Assembly (NCBI RefSeq): GCF_003634965.1
Contig: NZ_RBXP01000020.1
Location: forward strand, 124,001-188,000
DNA length: 64,000 bases
Origin: Azonexus fungiphilus
GTDB lineage: Bacteria; Pseudomonadota; Gammaproteobacteria; Burkholderiales; Rhodocyclaceae
Direction of reading: 5' to 3'
The stretch's first letter is position 1, and each line of letters begins with the position of its first letter. The notes under the pieces are model-generated. The model searched no databases. It was not told where the DNA came from and was given only the letters and a program-made list of their open reading frames with translations. Shown here in pieces: positions 40,169 to 48,032 of the stretch. The position numbers and the translations under genes are program-made.

Positions 40169-41159
40169 CGAGTTCGTCGCCGCCTGGGAGGCCCTCTCCG
40201 GCAGCGGCGCGGAGGCGGGCTGGCGCGGAATTCCCGTGGCCCGCGCGGGAGTCTGCGAGCTCATGGCGGCCAGACGCTTCCCTGGGAACGAGGAGGCGCT
40301 GCTCGCCCGTTTCCCGACGGCTCGCCCGAGCTCGTCGGACCGTCTTCCCGAGGGCAAAGGATTCGAGGTCGTCCGAGCAGACCCGTTCGGCGACGGCATG
40401 ACGTGGATAGCCCTGTCACGCAAGGAGTCGGGCAGCCCCGAACTCTTCGCGGAGATGGTCGGGGACGTCGCGGGAGCCATGGACGCAGCCGCTCCCGAGG
40501 GAGAGGTCTCCGTTCTCAGAACCATGCTGCGCAGAGTGCGCATGTGGCAGCAGTTCATGTCGCGCGGAACGGGGCCTCTCAGCCCCGAGGCGGAGCTAGG
40601 ACTGGCCGGAGAACTCTTCTTCATGGCGCTGCTTCTCGACGCGGGAGTCTCGCACGAGAGCGTGCTGAGCGGCTGGGTCGGCCCTGACGACGCCCCGCAG
40701 GACTTCCTCCTCGGGGACGGGGCGATCGAGGTGAAGGCGACGATGTCCTCGTCGGGTTTCCCGGTGAAGATCGGCTCGTTGGAGCAGTTGGACGACGCCG
40801 TCGCGTCCCCCTTGTTTCTCGCCGCCGTCAGATTCGCGGCGGGAGAGGGCGGCTCGACGCTTCCCGAGATGGTCGCGGAGGTGGAGCGGCGTGTCTCGGA
40901 GGAACCCGGCGCGATCGATTATCTGCGCGAGAGACTCATGGTCGCGGGCTACGCCGAGGCGCACGCCGGCCAGTATTCCCGGAGATTCGAGCCGAAGGAG
41001 AAACGCGTGCTCTCCGTGTCCGAGGGCTTTCCGCGTCTGACGCCGGGAGTCGTCCCGGCCGGCGTCACTCGCACCGTCTACGAAATCAATCTGGACCACG
41101 CCGGAGACTTCCTGCGCGACTTCGACGAGGTCCTCTCGCAACTAGGAGCAACCGAATGA
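40152..41159 (+). CDS. PD-(D/E)XK motif protein (DUF4420-like nuclease)
   Basis: 335-aa restriction-endonuclease-fold protein. The catalytic core reads as a conserved Glu in GLAGELFFMALLLDAG (~150), Asp in PQDFLLGDGAIEVKAT (~183) and the ExK in the same segment (EVK, ~194). The remainder matches the DUF4420 pattern with RLMVAGYAEAHAGQY and VYEINLDHAGDFLRDF near the end. It is the probable effector nuclease of the operon. Start ATG 40152 lies inside the Z1 gene; stop is ATGA-overlapped by the AIPR gene. Confidence 0.9.
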   Translation: MPRPIDEFVAAWEALSGSGAEAGWRGIPVARAGVCELMAARRFPGNEEALLARFPTARPSSSDRLPEGKGFEVVRADPFGDGMTWIALSRKESGSPELFAEMVGDVAGAMDAAAPEGEVSVLRTMLRRVRMWQQFMSRGTGPLSPEAELGLAGELFFMALLLDAGVSHESVLSGWVGPDDAPQDFLLGDGAIEVKATMSSSGFPVKIGSLEQLDDAVASPLFLAAVRFAAGEGGSTLPEMVAEVERRVSEEPGAIDYLRERLMVAGYAEAHAGQYSRRFEPKEKRVLSVSEGFPRLTPGVVPAGVTRTVYEINLDHAGDFLRDFDEVLSQLGATE

Positions 41160-42934
41160 CCCTCGACGATTTTCTCGCGGAGATGCGGGCCGAGATAGCG
41201 GCCCAGATGAGCGAAGGCTCTCCCTTCGCCGAACTGGTTTTCTGCGAGGTGGTCATGCAGCACCTCGTGGACGCGGGCATGACCTTCGAACCTGTCGTCT
41301 GCCACTTCCAGGGGAAGGTCGGAAACGCCAACCTGCGACTCAGCGGCTACGCCATCTCCGACGACGCCGATCAACTGGACCTCTTCGTCAGCCTTTACGA
41401 GGGGTTCGAGGCTCTGACGCCCGTTCAGGATCAGGACTCTAAGACGGCGGCCCAGCAGTGCGTCCGGTTCCTCGAACTCTGCGCGGCCGGGCGTCTGGCC
41501 GACAAACTCGATCCGTCCAGCGACGCCCACTCGCTCGCCCTGACCATCCGCGAGATATACGACGGTCTGGAGCAGGTCCGGGTCTTCGTTCTCACGGACG
41601 GCGTCGCCAAGTCGAAGAGCTTCAAGCCGAGGGACGTCGGCGGCAAGTCGGTCCGCCTCGAGGTCATGGACATCGAGCGTCTCTTCCGCCACCGTTCGGA
41701 GGGCAAGCCGCGCGACGAGCTCGTCGTCGATTTCAACGAGGTCTCCGGCTCTCCTCTGCCGTGCGTCTTCGTTCCCGGCGAGACGGGCGACTACGACTAC
41801 GCTCTGACCGCCGTCCCGGGCGAGGCGCTGCGCCACGTCTACGAGAAGTTCGGCCCCCGGCTGCTGGAAGCCAACGTACGTTCGTTCCTGAGCGTCAAGG
41901 CCAAGGGCGTTAACGCCGGCATCCAGAGCACTCTCCGGTCGGCCCCGGAGCGCTTCATGGCCTTCAACAACGGCATCGTCCTGGTCGCCGACGAGATGAA
42001 GCTCGCCCGCGCAGAAGACGGATCTCCCGGCATCGTCTGGCTTCGCGGGATGCAGATCGTGAACGGAGGACAGACCACGGCTTCGCTCTACTTCGCGAAG
42101 AAGAAGTATCCCGATACCGACCTGAGCAAGGTACGCGTTCCCGCGAAAATCATCGTGATGAGAGAGGAGGACCCGACGAAGGAGGAGGCTCTGGTCTCCG
42201 ACATCTCGCGCTACGCCAACTCCCAGAACGCGGTGCGTCAGTCCGACCTGTCGGCGAACAAGCCCTTCCACGTGGACGTCGAGCGGCTCTCCCTGACCGT
42301 CTACTGCCCCGACGGGGTCGGCCGCTGGTTCTACGAGCGGGCGGCGGGCAGCTACAACACCCTTCTGTCTCGCGAGGGCACCACGCCGGCTCGTCTGAAA
42401 GCCCTGAAGGAGTCCGTGCCGGCCTCCCGCAAAATCACGAAGACGGAGTTGGCGAAGTATCTGATGGCTTGGGAGGTCCGACCGGACGTCGTCAGCCTGG
42501 GAACGCAGAAGTGCTTCGACCGCTTCATGACGGGGCTCGGCGAGGCCGAGGCGGCGGGGAACCCCATCGTTCCTGACCCCGTCTTCTTCAAGGCTCTCGT
42601 CGCCAAGGCTCTGGTGTTCAAGGCCGTCCACAAGACGGCCCGTCCTCTGGTCTCCGCCTTCCTGGCGAACGTTGCGGCCTATACCGTTGCCGTCGTGGCC
42701 CACTCGTATCGGGAGGCCTTCGATCTCGAGAAGGTCTGGCGCAGCCAGGGCGTCTCGCCCCAGTTCGTCGAGCAGGTCGAGATATGGGCGCGGGAGGTTA
42801 ACGAGCGGCTTCACGAGACTGCTAACGGCAAGATGATCTCAGAATGGGCCAAGCGGCCCGAGTGCAAGGAGGCGATGTTCTCCCGTCCTTTCTCTCCGCC
42901 GTCCGTGGACGTGCCGGAGACCCGCCGGGGCTAA
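41156..42934 (+). CDS. AIPR-domain protein
   Basis: 592-aa protein of the AIPR (abortive infection phage resistance) family. An N-terminal nuclease-like region (FEPVVCHFQGKVGNANLRLS, DDADQLDLFVSLYEG) precedes the AIPR core: ERFMAFNNGIVLVADE, GMQIVNGGQTTASLYFAKKK, and DISRYANSQNAVRQSDLSAN. The AIPR family is named from abortive infection proteins such as AbiR-type and often accompanies methyltransferases. The N-terminal part may itself be a divergent restriction fold. Coupled to the PD-(D/E)XK gene. Confidence 0.92.
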   Translation: MTLDDFLAEMRAEIAAQMSEGSPFAELVFCEVVMQHLVDAGMTFEPVVCHFQGKVGNANLRLSGYAISDDADQLDLFVSLYEGFEALTPVQDQDSKTAAQQCVRFLELCAAGRLADKLDPSSDAHSLALTIREIYDGLEQVRVFVLTDGVAKSKSFKPRDVGGKSVRLEVMDIERLFRHRSEGKPRDELVVDFNEVSGSPLPCVFVPGETGDYDYALTAVPGEALRHVYEKFGPRLLEANVRSFLSVKAKGVNAGIQSTLRSAPERFMAFNNGIVLVADEMKLARAEDGSPGIVWLRGMQIVNGGQTTASLYFAKKKYPDTDLSKVRVPAKIIVMREEDPTKEEALVSDISRYANSQNAVRQSDLSANKPFHVDVERLSLTVYCPDGVGRWFYERAAGSYNTLLSREGTTPARLKALKESVPASRKITKTELAKYLMAWEVRPDVVSLGTQKCFDRFMTGLGEAEAAGNPIVPDPVFFKALVAKALVFKAVHKTARPLVSAFLANVAAYTVAVVAHSYREAFDLEKVWRSQGVSPQFVEQVEIWAREVNERLHETANGKMISEWAKRPECKEAMFSRPFSPPSVDVPETRRG

Positions 42935-42937
42935 TCC

Positions 42938-43399
42938 GTGACCGACGTCGTCGACCCGGCGACGAGAAGCCGGATGATGTCCGGCATCGGAGGACGGAAC
43001 ACGAAGCCCGAGATCGTCGTCCGCAAGGCCCTGTTCGCGGCGGGCTTCCGCTTCCGTCTGCACCGGAAGGATCTGCCGGGACGCCCCGACGTCGTCCTGC
43101 CCGGGCGTCGCGTCGCGGTCTTTGTTCACGGCTGTTTCTGGCACGCGCATCCTGGCTGTCGCTACGCGAAGGTTCCTGCCTCGCGGAGGGAGTTCTGGGA
43201 GGCCAAACTCGCTGCCAACGTCGAGCGGGACCGGCGCGCGATTGACGCTCTGCTGTCGTCGGGCTGGAGAGTACTGGTGGTGTGGGAGTGCGCTACGCGC
43301 TCGGCTGAATTGCGGGAGGCATTGCCGGAGCTACTGCGCCGCTGGATCGACGGCCCGGAGGTCAGCGGGGAGTTCTGCTCCGATTCCACGCTTCCATGA
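42938..43399 (+). CDS. vsr: very short patch repair (Vsr) endonuclease
   Basis: 153-aa Vsr family nuclease: RSRMMSGIGGRNTKPEIVVR, FRFRLHRKDLPGRPDVVLPG with the catalytic Asp, then FVHGCFWHAHPGCRYAKVPA with zinc/active-site His and Cys. Vsr nicks T:G mismatches made by deamination of 5-methylcytosine, which matches the cytosine methyltransferase opposite it; in Z1 operons it may also serve as an effector. GTG start at 42938, 3 bp after the AIPR stop. Its last 38 bp overlap the convergent methyltransferase gene. Confidence 0.94.
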   Translation: MTDVVDPATRSRMMSGIGGRNTKPEIVVRKALFAAGFRFRLHRKDLPGRPDVVLPGRRVAVFVHGCFWHAHPGCRYAKVPASRREFWEAKLAANVERDRRAIDALLSSGWRVLVVWECATRSAELREALPELLRRWIDGPEVSGEFCSDSTLP

Positions 43400-44933
43400 A
43401 CTTCAAGACCACTCCGGCGATCTTTCTAGCGAGACGAGGCGGGACCGCGTTGCCGACCTGCGTGTATTGCTCGGTACGGTTGCCTGCGAAGAAGTAGTTG
43501 TCCTGGAAGGTCTGAAGACGGGCGGCCTCGCGCACGGTCAGGCTTCTACACTGCGACGGATCGGGATGGATGAAATAGTGCCCGTCCTTTGCGATGTGCG
43601 CGACGACGGTGGATGACCAAGAACCTTCCAGTTGAACCCGGAAGCGGTCGGCGAACGGCACTTTTTCGGATGACACGTTGTCGTGCTTGGGAAGCAGTGG
43701 GGTCGGGAAGTCGGCGATCTTGGGCGAAACGCCTTTCGCTCGTCCGTAGGCGGCGGCGAAGAGGTAGCGGTGAAGGTCGGAGCGCATGTGCGAGCGCGTC
43801 TCGTGCTGAATCACGCCGCCAAGACGCCCGTCTATATACCAGTCCGCCAGTCTGTCGCGCATTTTGTGCCGGGTCGTGTCGAAGGGCAGGAAAGGTCCTC
43901 CGACGGATACGCGCCAACGCGCCGCTGTGACGGCTCGGCTCATTTCCTCGAAGACAGATTCCAAGTCCTCAGATCGATAGAAGCGAAGCTCTTCGGCCGT
44001 CTGGCTCAGAGCCGAGAGCCACCCGTCATGCCCGTCTGGTTCCTTGGAGAGTCTGCTGCGGAGAGGCGGAAGACCGGAGAGAGCCTCTCCGACAAAAACC
44101 TTCTGGTTCTCGCCGCCCAGCACGAACTCCTCCGGCTTCGAGGATAGCTCGGGAACCGAGCGTGCGACGTCTGAGCGAATCCCGAACAGGATCACCCGGT
44201 GTCGGCCCTGCGGAACGCCGTAGCGCTCCGCCTCGATGACAAAGTCGTGCGGGTCTATCTCACCGGCGACACCTGGCTTAACGAGCGAGCGAATCTGATA
44301 TTCGAGTCCGTCCCCCGGCTTGGAGAGGTCGGCCACGATTCTGTCGAAGATGGGAGAGCCGCCGTGCTGCGAGGAGAGCATCCCCTTCACGTTCTCCATG
44401 ACGAAGACGGCCGGCTTGTGTCTGCGGATGATCCGCAGATACTCGCGATAGAGGAAGTGCTTCTCGTCGCTCTCGAACTTCTCCAGCGACTCGCGTGTGC
44501 GTCGGGAGCGACCGGCGAGCGAGTAGGCCTGGCAGGGAGGTCCGCCTATCAGAACCCAGTCGTCCACGCCGCCGAGGGCAGCCTGAATGCGGCGGTCCAG
44601 ATCCTCCGGGTCGTCCTTCCCGAGTTCGAAGTTCCGCGCCTCTTCCAACGCCTCCCGTCCGGCTTCGGCTGCGTCCGGGTGGGCGAAAAGGGCCTCGCGG
44701 GAGATCGCTCCGCGAATATGATCGTAGTAGCAGTCCGGAGCTTGCCCCTTCGGAAATTTTCGGTAGAGCGAGCGCAGCGACAACGTCTTGTGAGCCGTCG
44801 GGTCCTTCTCCGCCGAGACTTTCAGGGAGAAGTAGGGGTTGCGGTCGACGTCCAGGATCGACGAGAAGCCTTCTCCGAGGCCGCCTGGACCCGCAAAGAG
44901 GTCGATTACCGGTATGGGGCTACGTTCGGACAT
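43362..44933 (-). CDS. DNA (cytosine-5-)-methyltransferase
   Basis: 523-aa C5-cytosine methyltransferase. Motif I VIDLFAGPGGLGEGF, motif IV VLIGGPPCQAYSLAGR with the catalytic Cys, motif VI FVMENVKGML, motif VIII GVPQGRHRVILFG, target recognition region ~300-460 and motif X YTQVGNAVPPRLARKIAG. It would protect host DNA; the recognition sequence cannot be read from sequence. Unlike the other members it is on the opposite strand, tail to tail with vsr, so it has its own promoter and its expression can be timed independently of the sigma-led operon. Confidence 0.95.
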   Translation of the reverse strand: MSERSPIPVIDLFAGPGGLGEGFSSILDVDRNPYFSLKVSAEKDPTAHKTLSLRSLYRKFPKGQAPDCYYDHIRGAISREALFAHPDAAEAGREALEEARNFELGKDDPEDLDRRIQAALGGVDDWVLIGGPPCQAYSLAGRSRRTRESLEKFESDEKHFLYREYLRIIRRHKPAVFVMENVKGMLSSQHGGSPIFDRIVADLSKPGDGLEYQIRSLVKPGVAGEIDPHDFVIEAERYGVPQGRHRVILFGIRSDVARSVPELSSKPEEFVLGGENQKVFVGEALSGLPPLRSRLSKEPDGHDGWLSALSQTAEELRFYRSEDLESVFEEMSRAVTAARWRVSVGGPFLPFDTTRHKMRDRLADWYIDGRLGGVIQHETRSHMRSDLHRYLFAAAYGRAKGVSPKIADFPTPLLPKHDNVSSEKVPFADRFRVQLEGSWSSTVVAHIAKDGHYFIHPDPSQCRSLTVREAARLQTFQDNYFFAGNRTEQYTQVGNAVPPRLARKIAGVVLKFMEAWNRSRTPR

Positions 44934-45244
44934 GTGTCGTCGTTCTTGTGTTTCCGTCGTACAAAAGAAAAGGGCGCGACTCGCGCGCCGTGGAATGCTA
45001 TCGGAATTGCCGATGACGTAGCGTTCCGCGCGCGGATTCTACCTCTTCGAGCGGCGTCTTCGATATCCGGATCGATTCGAGGATGATTCTCAACAGGCTA
45101 GCCCAGTCGCATTTAACTGTAAATATTAACAGTATTTTGCGCATCCCTCTCATTTACTCTCGAATCCATGCTTCCGGAGGAAACCGAAACTCGGCGTCTG
45201 CCACTTCCTATCGTGGTGGGCAACGTCTCAGCAGGATTTCGACA
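44934..45244. other. 311-bp intergenic region between the methyltransferase and fic
   Basis: No gene seen. It contains a small hairpin GGCGCG-ACTCG-CGCGCC (44973-44989) in the methyltransferase leader, another short dyad ATCGG/CCGAT at 45000-45014, and an AT-rich zone around 45105-45160 with a near-perfect palindrome. It is likely the methyltransferase promoter region and, on the left of fic, the join between the island's two halves. Confidence 0.45.
45116..45133. promoter_or_regulatory. AT-rich palindrome between methyltransferase and fic
   Basis: ACTGTAAATATTAACAGT, an 18-bp dyad with 16 of 18 positions symmetric. It is about 185 bp upstream of the methyltransferase start and could be a repressor site or the residue of a mobile element end. 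No gene for an obvious binding protein lies beside it. Confidence 0.35.
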
Positions 45245-46357
45245 TCAGGCGTATGCCGCAAACTGGTTGCTGTCGCGGGTGAGGAGTTGCATCAGCTTGG
45301 GATGGGTAAACAGTTTTTCCCTACCGACTTGCAGTTCTTTCAGTACGCCAATGCCGACCAGTTCCTTGAGGTAGCTTGAGGCGGCCTGGCGCTGGGCGAT
45401 TTTCTTGTCGACCAGGTTGGCGATGCGGCAGTAGGGCTGCTCGAAGATGACATCGACCAGTTCGCGGCTGTAGATCTTGGCTTGTTTTTCGCGGATGTGG
45501 TTGGCCGTGTGCTCGGCCAGGTTGCGGATGGCGGCGATTTTGGCGGTGGTCCATTGGGCGGTTTCTTCAACGGCTTGCAGCATGAAGAGTATCCAGGGCT
45601 CCCAGGCGCCATGGCGCGTGACGTCGAGCAGCAGCCGGTAGTAATCGGCCTTGTGGGCAATGATGTGCCGGCTCAGGTAGAGGATGGGCAGGCCGAGCAG
45701 GTCTTGCTGGATCAGGTAGAGGATGTTGATGACACGACCGGTGCGGCCGTTGCCGTCAGTGAAGGGGTGGATGGCCTCGAACTGGTAATGGGCAACCGCC
45801 ATGCGCACCAGGGGGTCGATGTCTTCCTGGTAGTGCAGGAATTTCTCCCAGTTGGAAAGCAGGTCGCGCAGTCGGGTTTCGCCTTCCGGCGGGGTGTAGA
45901 TGGTTTCGCCTGTGCGGTCGTTGGCCAGACGGGTACCGGGCGTGCGGCGGATATCCATGGCCACGCCCTTGGTCGTGCGGCAAACCTCGATGGCCGTGGC
46001 GGTACATAGCGGACGCTCGGCGAGCGAGCGGAAGCCACGGTAGAGCGCGGTGCGGTAACGCAAGGCTTCCTTGGTTGCCGGGTCGGCCTGGCTGTCGCTT
46101 TGGGCAAACTGAAAGAGCTTGTCGGTGCTGGTGACGATGTTTTCGATTTCCGAACTGTCTTTTGCTTCGAGCAGGGGAAGGGTGTTGATGAGCATGTCCT
46201 GGTTGGGGATCAGTTTGGCAGCCTGCTTGAGTTCGGCGAGGGCCGCCCGTGCGGTGATGCAGCGTTTGAGCACCGCCCGGGTTTCGATCTCCTGACCGGG
46301 AGGAAGAAGGGGAAGGGCGTTGTAGGGCTGTTCCGGGTGCCAGTCAGCAGGGCTCAT
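45245..46357 (-). CDS. Fic-domain AMP transferase with autoinhibitory helix
   Basis: 370-aa Fic protein. The N-terminal helix carries the inhibitory [S/T]xxxE[G/N] motif (Ser68, Glu72, Asn73 in DSSEIENI), making it a class II self-inhibited enzyme. The Fic core has the active site [12 protein letters not shown] at residues 197-208 and the flap YTPPEGE. A C-terminal winged-helix domain (~290-370) includes [19 protein letters not shown] and [19 protein letters not shown], common in this subfamily and possibly DNA-binding. It would transfer AMP to a protein target. Its upstream region has a perfect 33-bp palindrome and two direct repeats. Confidence 0.92.
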   Translation of the reverse strand: MSPADWHPEQPYNALPLLPPGQEIETRAVLKRCITARAALAELKQAAKLIPNQDMLINTLPLLEAKDSSEIENIVTSTDKLFQFAQSDSQADPATKEALRYRTALYRGFRSLAERPLCTATAIEVCRTTKGVAMDIRRTPGTRLANDRTGETIYTPPEGETRLRDLLSNWEKFLHYQEDIDPLVRMAVAHYQFEAIHPFTDGNGRTGRVINILYLIQQDLLGLPILYLSRHIIAHKADYYRLLLDVTRHGAWEPWILFMLQAVEETAQWTTAKIAAIRNLAEHTANHIREKQAKIYSRELVDVIFEQPYCRIANLVDKKIAQRQAASSYLKELVGIGVLKELQVGREKLFTHPKLMQLLTRDSNQFAAYA

Positions 46358-46375
46358 GGTGTCGAAATCGATTTT

Positions 46376-46416
46376 TGGCGACAGGTTCGGAGGATATGTC
46401 GTTGCTGGCGACAGGT
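46376..46416. repeat. two TGGCGACAGGT direct repeats upstream of fic
   Basis: TGGCGACAGGT occurs at 46376-46386 and again at 46406-46416, 30 bp apart (about three helical turns), immediately upstream of the fic start codon. The spacing suggests a tandem binding site for a regulator, perhaps the winged-helix C-terminus of the Fic protein itself. Confidence 0.45.
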
Positions 46417-46423
46417 CAATAAA

Positions 46424-46456
46424 ACGTGTCGATGTTTTTTAAAAACATCGACACGT
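46424..46456. promoter_or_regulatory. perfect 33-bp palindrome upstream of fic
   Basis: Arms ACGTGTCGATGTTTTT and AAAAACATCGACACGT are perfectly complementary around a single central T. On the minus strand it precedes fic by about 70 bp. It may be an operator; the T-runs also allow a strong hairpin acting as a bidirectional terminator separating the island from the RND operon. Confidence 0.65.
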
Positions 46457-46585
46457 ACCATTATCTTCGGGAAACGAAATTCTTTGTCGAGCACAGAGAA
46501 AATCGAGTCTGTTCAGTGTCTCGTGAACGTTTTCCAGGGGGCTGTGTTGATGAACTAAACAGCTCCCAGCAATCATTGTGTCCGC

Positions 46586-48028
46586 CTACCACCCACCCCC
46601 CAGCGCACGAATCAGGTTCACCGTCGCCCGTGCCCTTTCGCCGTCAAGGCTGACTGCACTGCGGCGTTGCTGGAGGACGCTGCGGTCGGCGTCGATGACG
46701 GCGAGGTAGCCGATGGCGCCTTCGCGGTGCTGGATCTGCGACAGCTCGGCGGCGCGGCGGGCGGCGCCGACGGCACGGTCCTGGGCGGCGTGCTGGCGGT
46801 CGAGGATGCGCAGGTGGGCGAGGTTGTCCTCGACTTCCTTGAAGGCCTGCAGCAGCGTTTGCCGGTAGCGGGCGACTTCCTCGTCGTAGGCGGCGTTGGC
46901 ACGATCGACACCGGCGGCGCGGGCGCCTCCGTCGAAGATCGGCAGGCTGAGCAGGGTGCCGACCAGCGGGCCGAGCGCCCAGGTCCGGCTGGCGCTGTTG
47001 AACAGGTCGCCGAGGCGGGCCGATTCGTAGCCGTAGCTGCCGGTCAGGCTGAGCTGCGGGAAATAGGCGGCGCGGGCGGCGCCGATGCGGGCGTTGGCGG
47101 CGGCCATCGCGCGCTCGGCGGCGGCGATGTCCGGGCGGCGTTCGAGCAGCGCCGACGGCAGGCCGCCCGGAATGGCGACCGACAGCCGCGTCAGCGGCTG
47201 CGGCGCCAGCGCGAAATCGGCCGGCGGCCGGCCGAGCAGGATCGCCAGCGCGTGCTCGGCAACCGCCCGCTGGCGGGCCACGCCGTCGGCCTCGGCCTGT
47301 GCCGAGGCGAGTTCGGCGGTCGCCCGCGCCAGTTCCATCTCGCCGATGTCGCCGGCGTCGAAGCGGCGCTGGAAGAGCTCGAGGCTGGCGGCGCGCAGCT
47401 TGATCGTGTCGGCGTAGAGGGCCTGGGCGGCATCCAGTTCGCGGATCAGGAAGTAGGCCTGGGCGACGTCGGCCTGCAGCGTCAGCAGCGTCGCGCGGAA
47501 CAGCGCGGCGTTGCGCTCGGCGTCGAAGCCGGCAGCCCGGGCGCCGTCGCCGAGCCGGCCGAAGAGGTCGGCTTCCCAGGCGAAGCTGGCCTGGCCGCGC
47601 CACAGCGTGCCCGGGTCGGTGTCGGCGTTGGCCGGCAGCCCTTGTGACGCCGGCGACGGCAATTGACGGGTCGGTCCGAGGCCGACGCCGATCTGCGGGA
47701 AGAGGGCAGCCCGGGCAGTCTTTTCCAGGGCCCGCGCCTGGCCGAGGCGGGCGGCGGCGGCCTTGAGGTCCTGATTGGCGGCGAGCGCCTGCTGCTCGAG
47801 ATCGTCGAGCGTGGCGTCGGCGAAGACCCGCCACCATTCGCCGCGTTCGACGGCATCGGCGGGTTGCGCCAGTTTCCACGGCGCGCCGGCGGGCGGTTGC
47901 GGGGCTTCCTTGTAGCTGGCCGGAATGGCGGCCTCGGGGCGTCGGTAGTCGGGGGCCAGCGAGCAGCCGGCGAGCAGCAGGCTGGCGAGCAGCGCGCCGA
48001 CCGGGAAGGGCAGAGGTCGGAGGTTCAT
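46586..48028 (-). CDS. outer-membrane efflux channel lipoprotein (OprM/NodT family)
   Basis: 480-aa TolC-like outer-membrane factor with lipobox LLLAGCSLAPDYRRPE. The two repeated outer-membrane efflux domains are seen, with ATLDDLEQQALAANQDLKAA, AGFDAERNAALFRATLLTLQ, FQRRFDAGDIGEMELARATA and, near the end, LQAFKEVEDNLAHLRILDRQ. It forms the channel for the RND pump encoded 4 bp upstream. Last gene of the efflux operon. Confidence 0.95.
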   Translation of the reverse strand: MNLRPLPFPVGALLASLLLAGCSLAPDYRRPEAAIPASYKEAPQPPAGAPWKLAQPADAVERGEWWRVFADATLDDLEQQALAANQDLKAAAARLGQARALEKTARAALFPQIGVGLGPTRQLPSPASQGLPANADTDPGTLWRGQASFAWEADLFGRLGDGARAAGFDAERNAALFRATLLTLQADVAQAYFLIRELDAAQALYADTIKLRAASLELFQRRFDAGDIGEMELARATAELASAQAEADGVARQRAVAEHALAILLGRPPADFALAPQPLTRLSVAIPGGLPSALLERRPDIAAAERAMAAANARIGAARAAYFPQLSLTGSYGYESARLGDLFNSASRTWALGPLVGTLLSLPIFDGGARAAGVDRANAAYDEEVARYRQTLLQAFKEVEDNLAHLRILDRQHAAQDRAVGAARRAAELSQIQHREGAIGYLAVIDADRSVLQQRRSAVSLDGERARATVNLIRALGGGW

Positions 48029-48032
48029 GGTC

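Noticed and set aside
30577..46585. Integrase, transposase or att-type direct repeats bounding the island
   Set aside because: None seen; no recombinase gene and no tRNA at either junction, so no mobile element is claimed.
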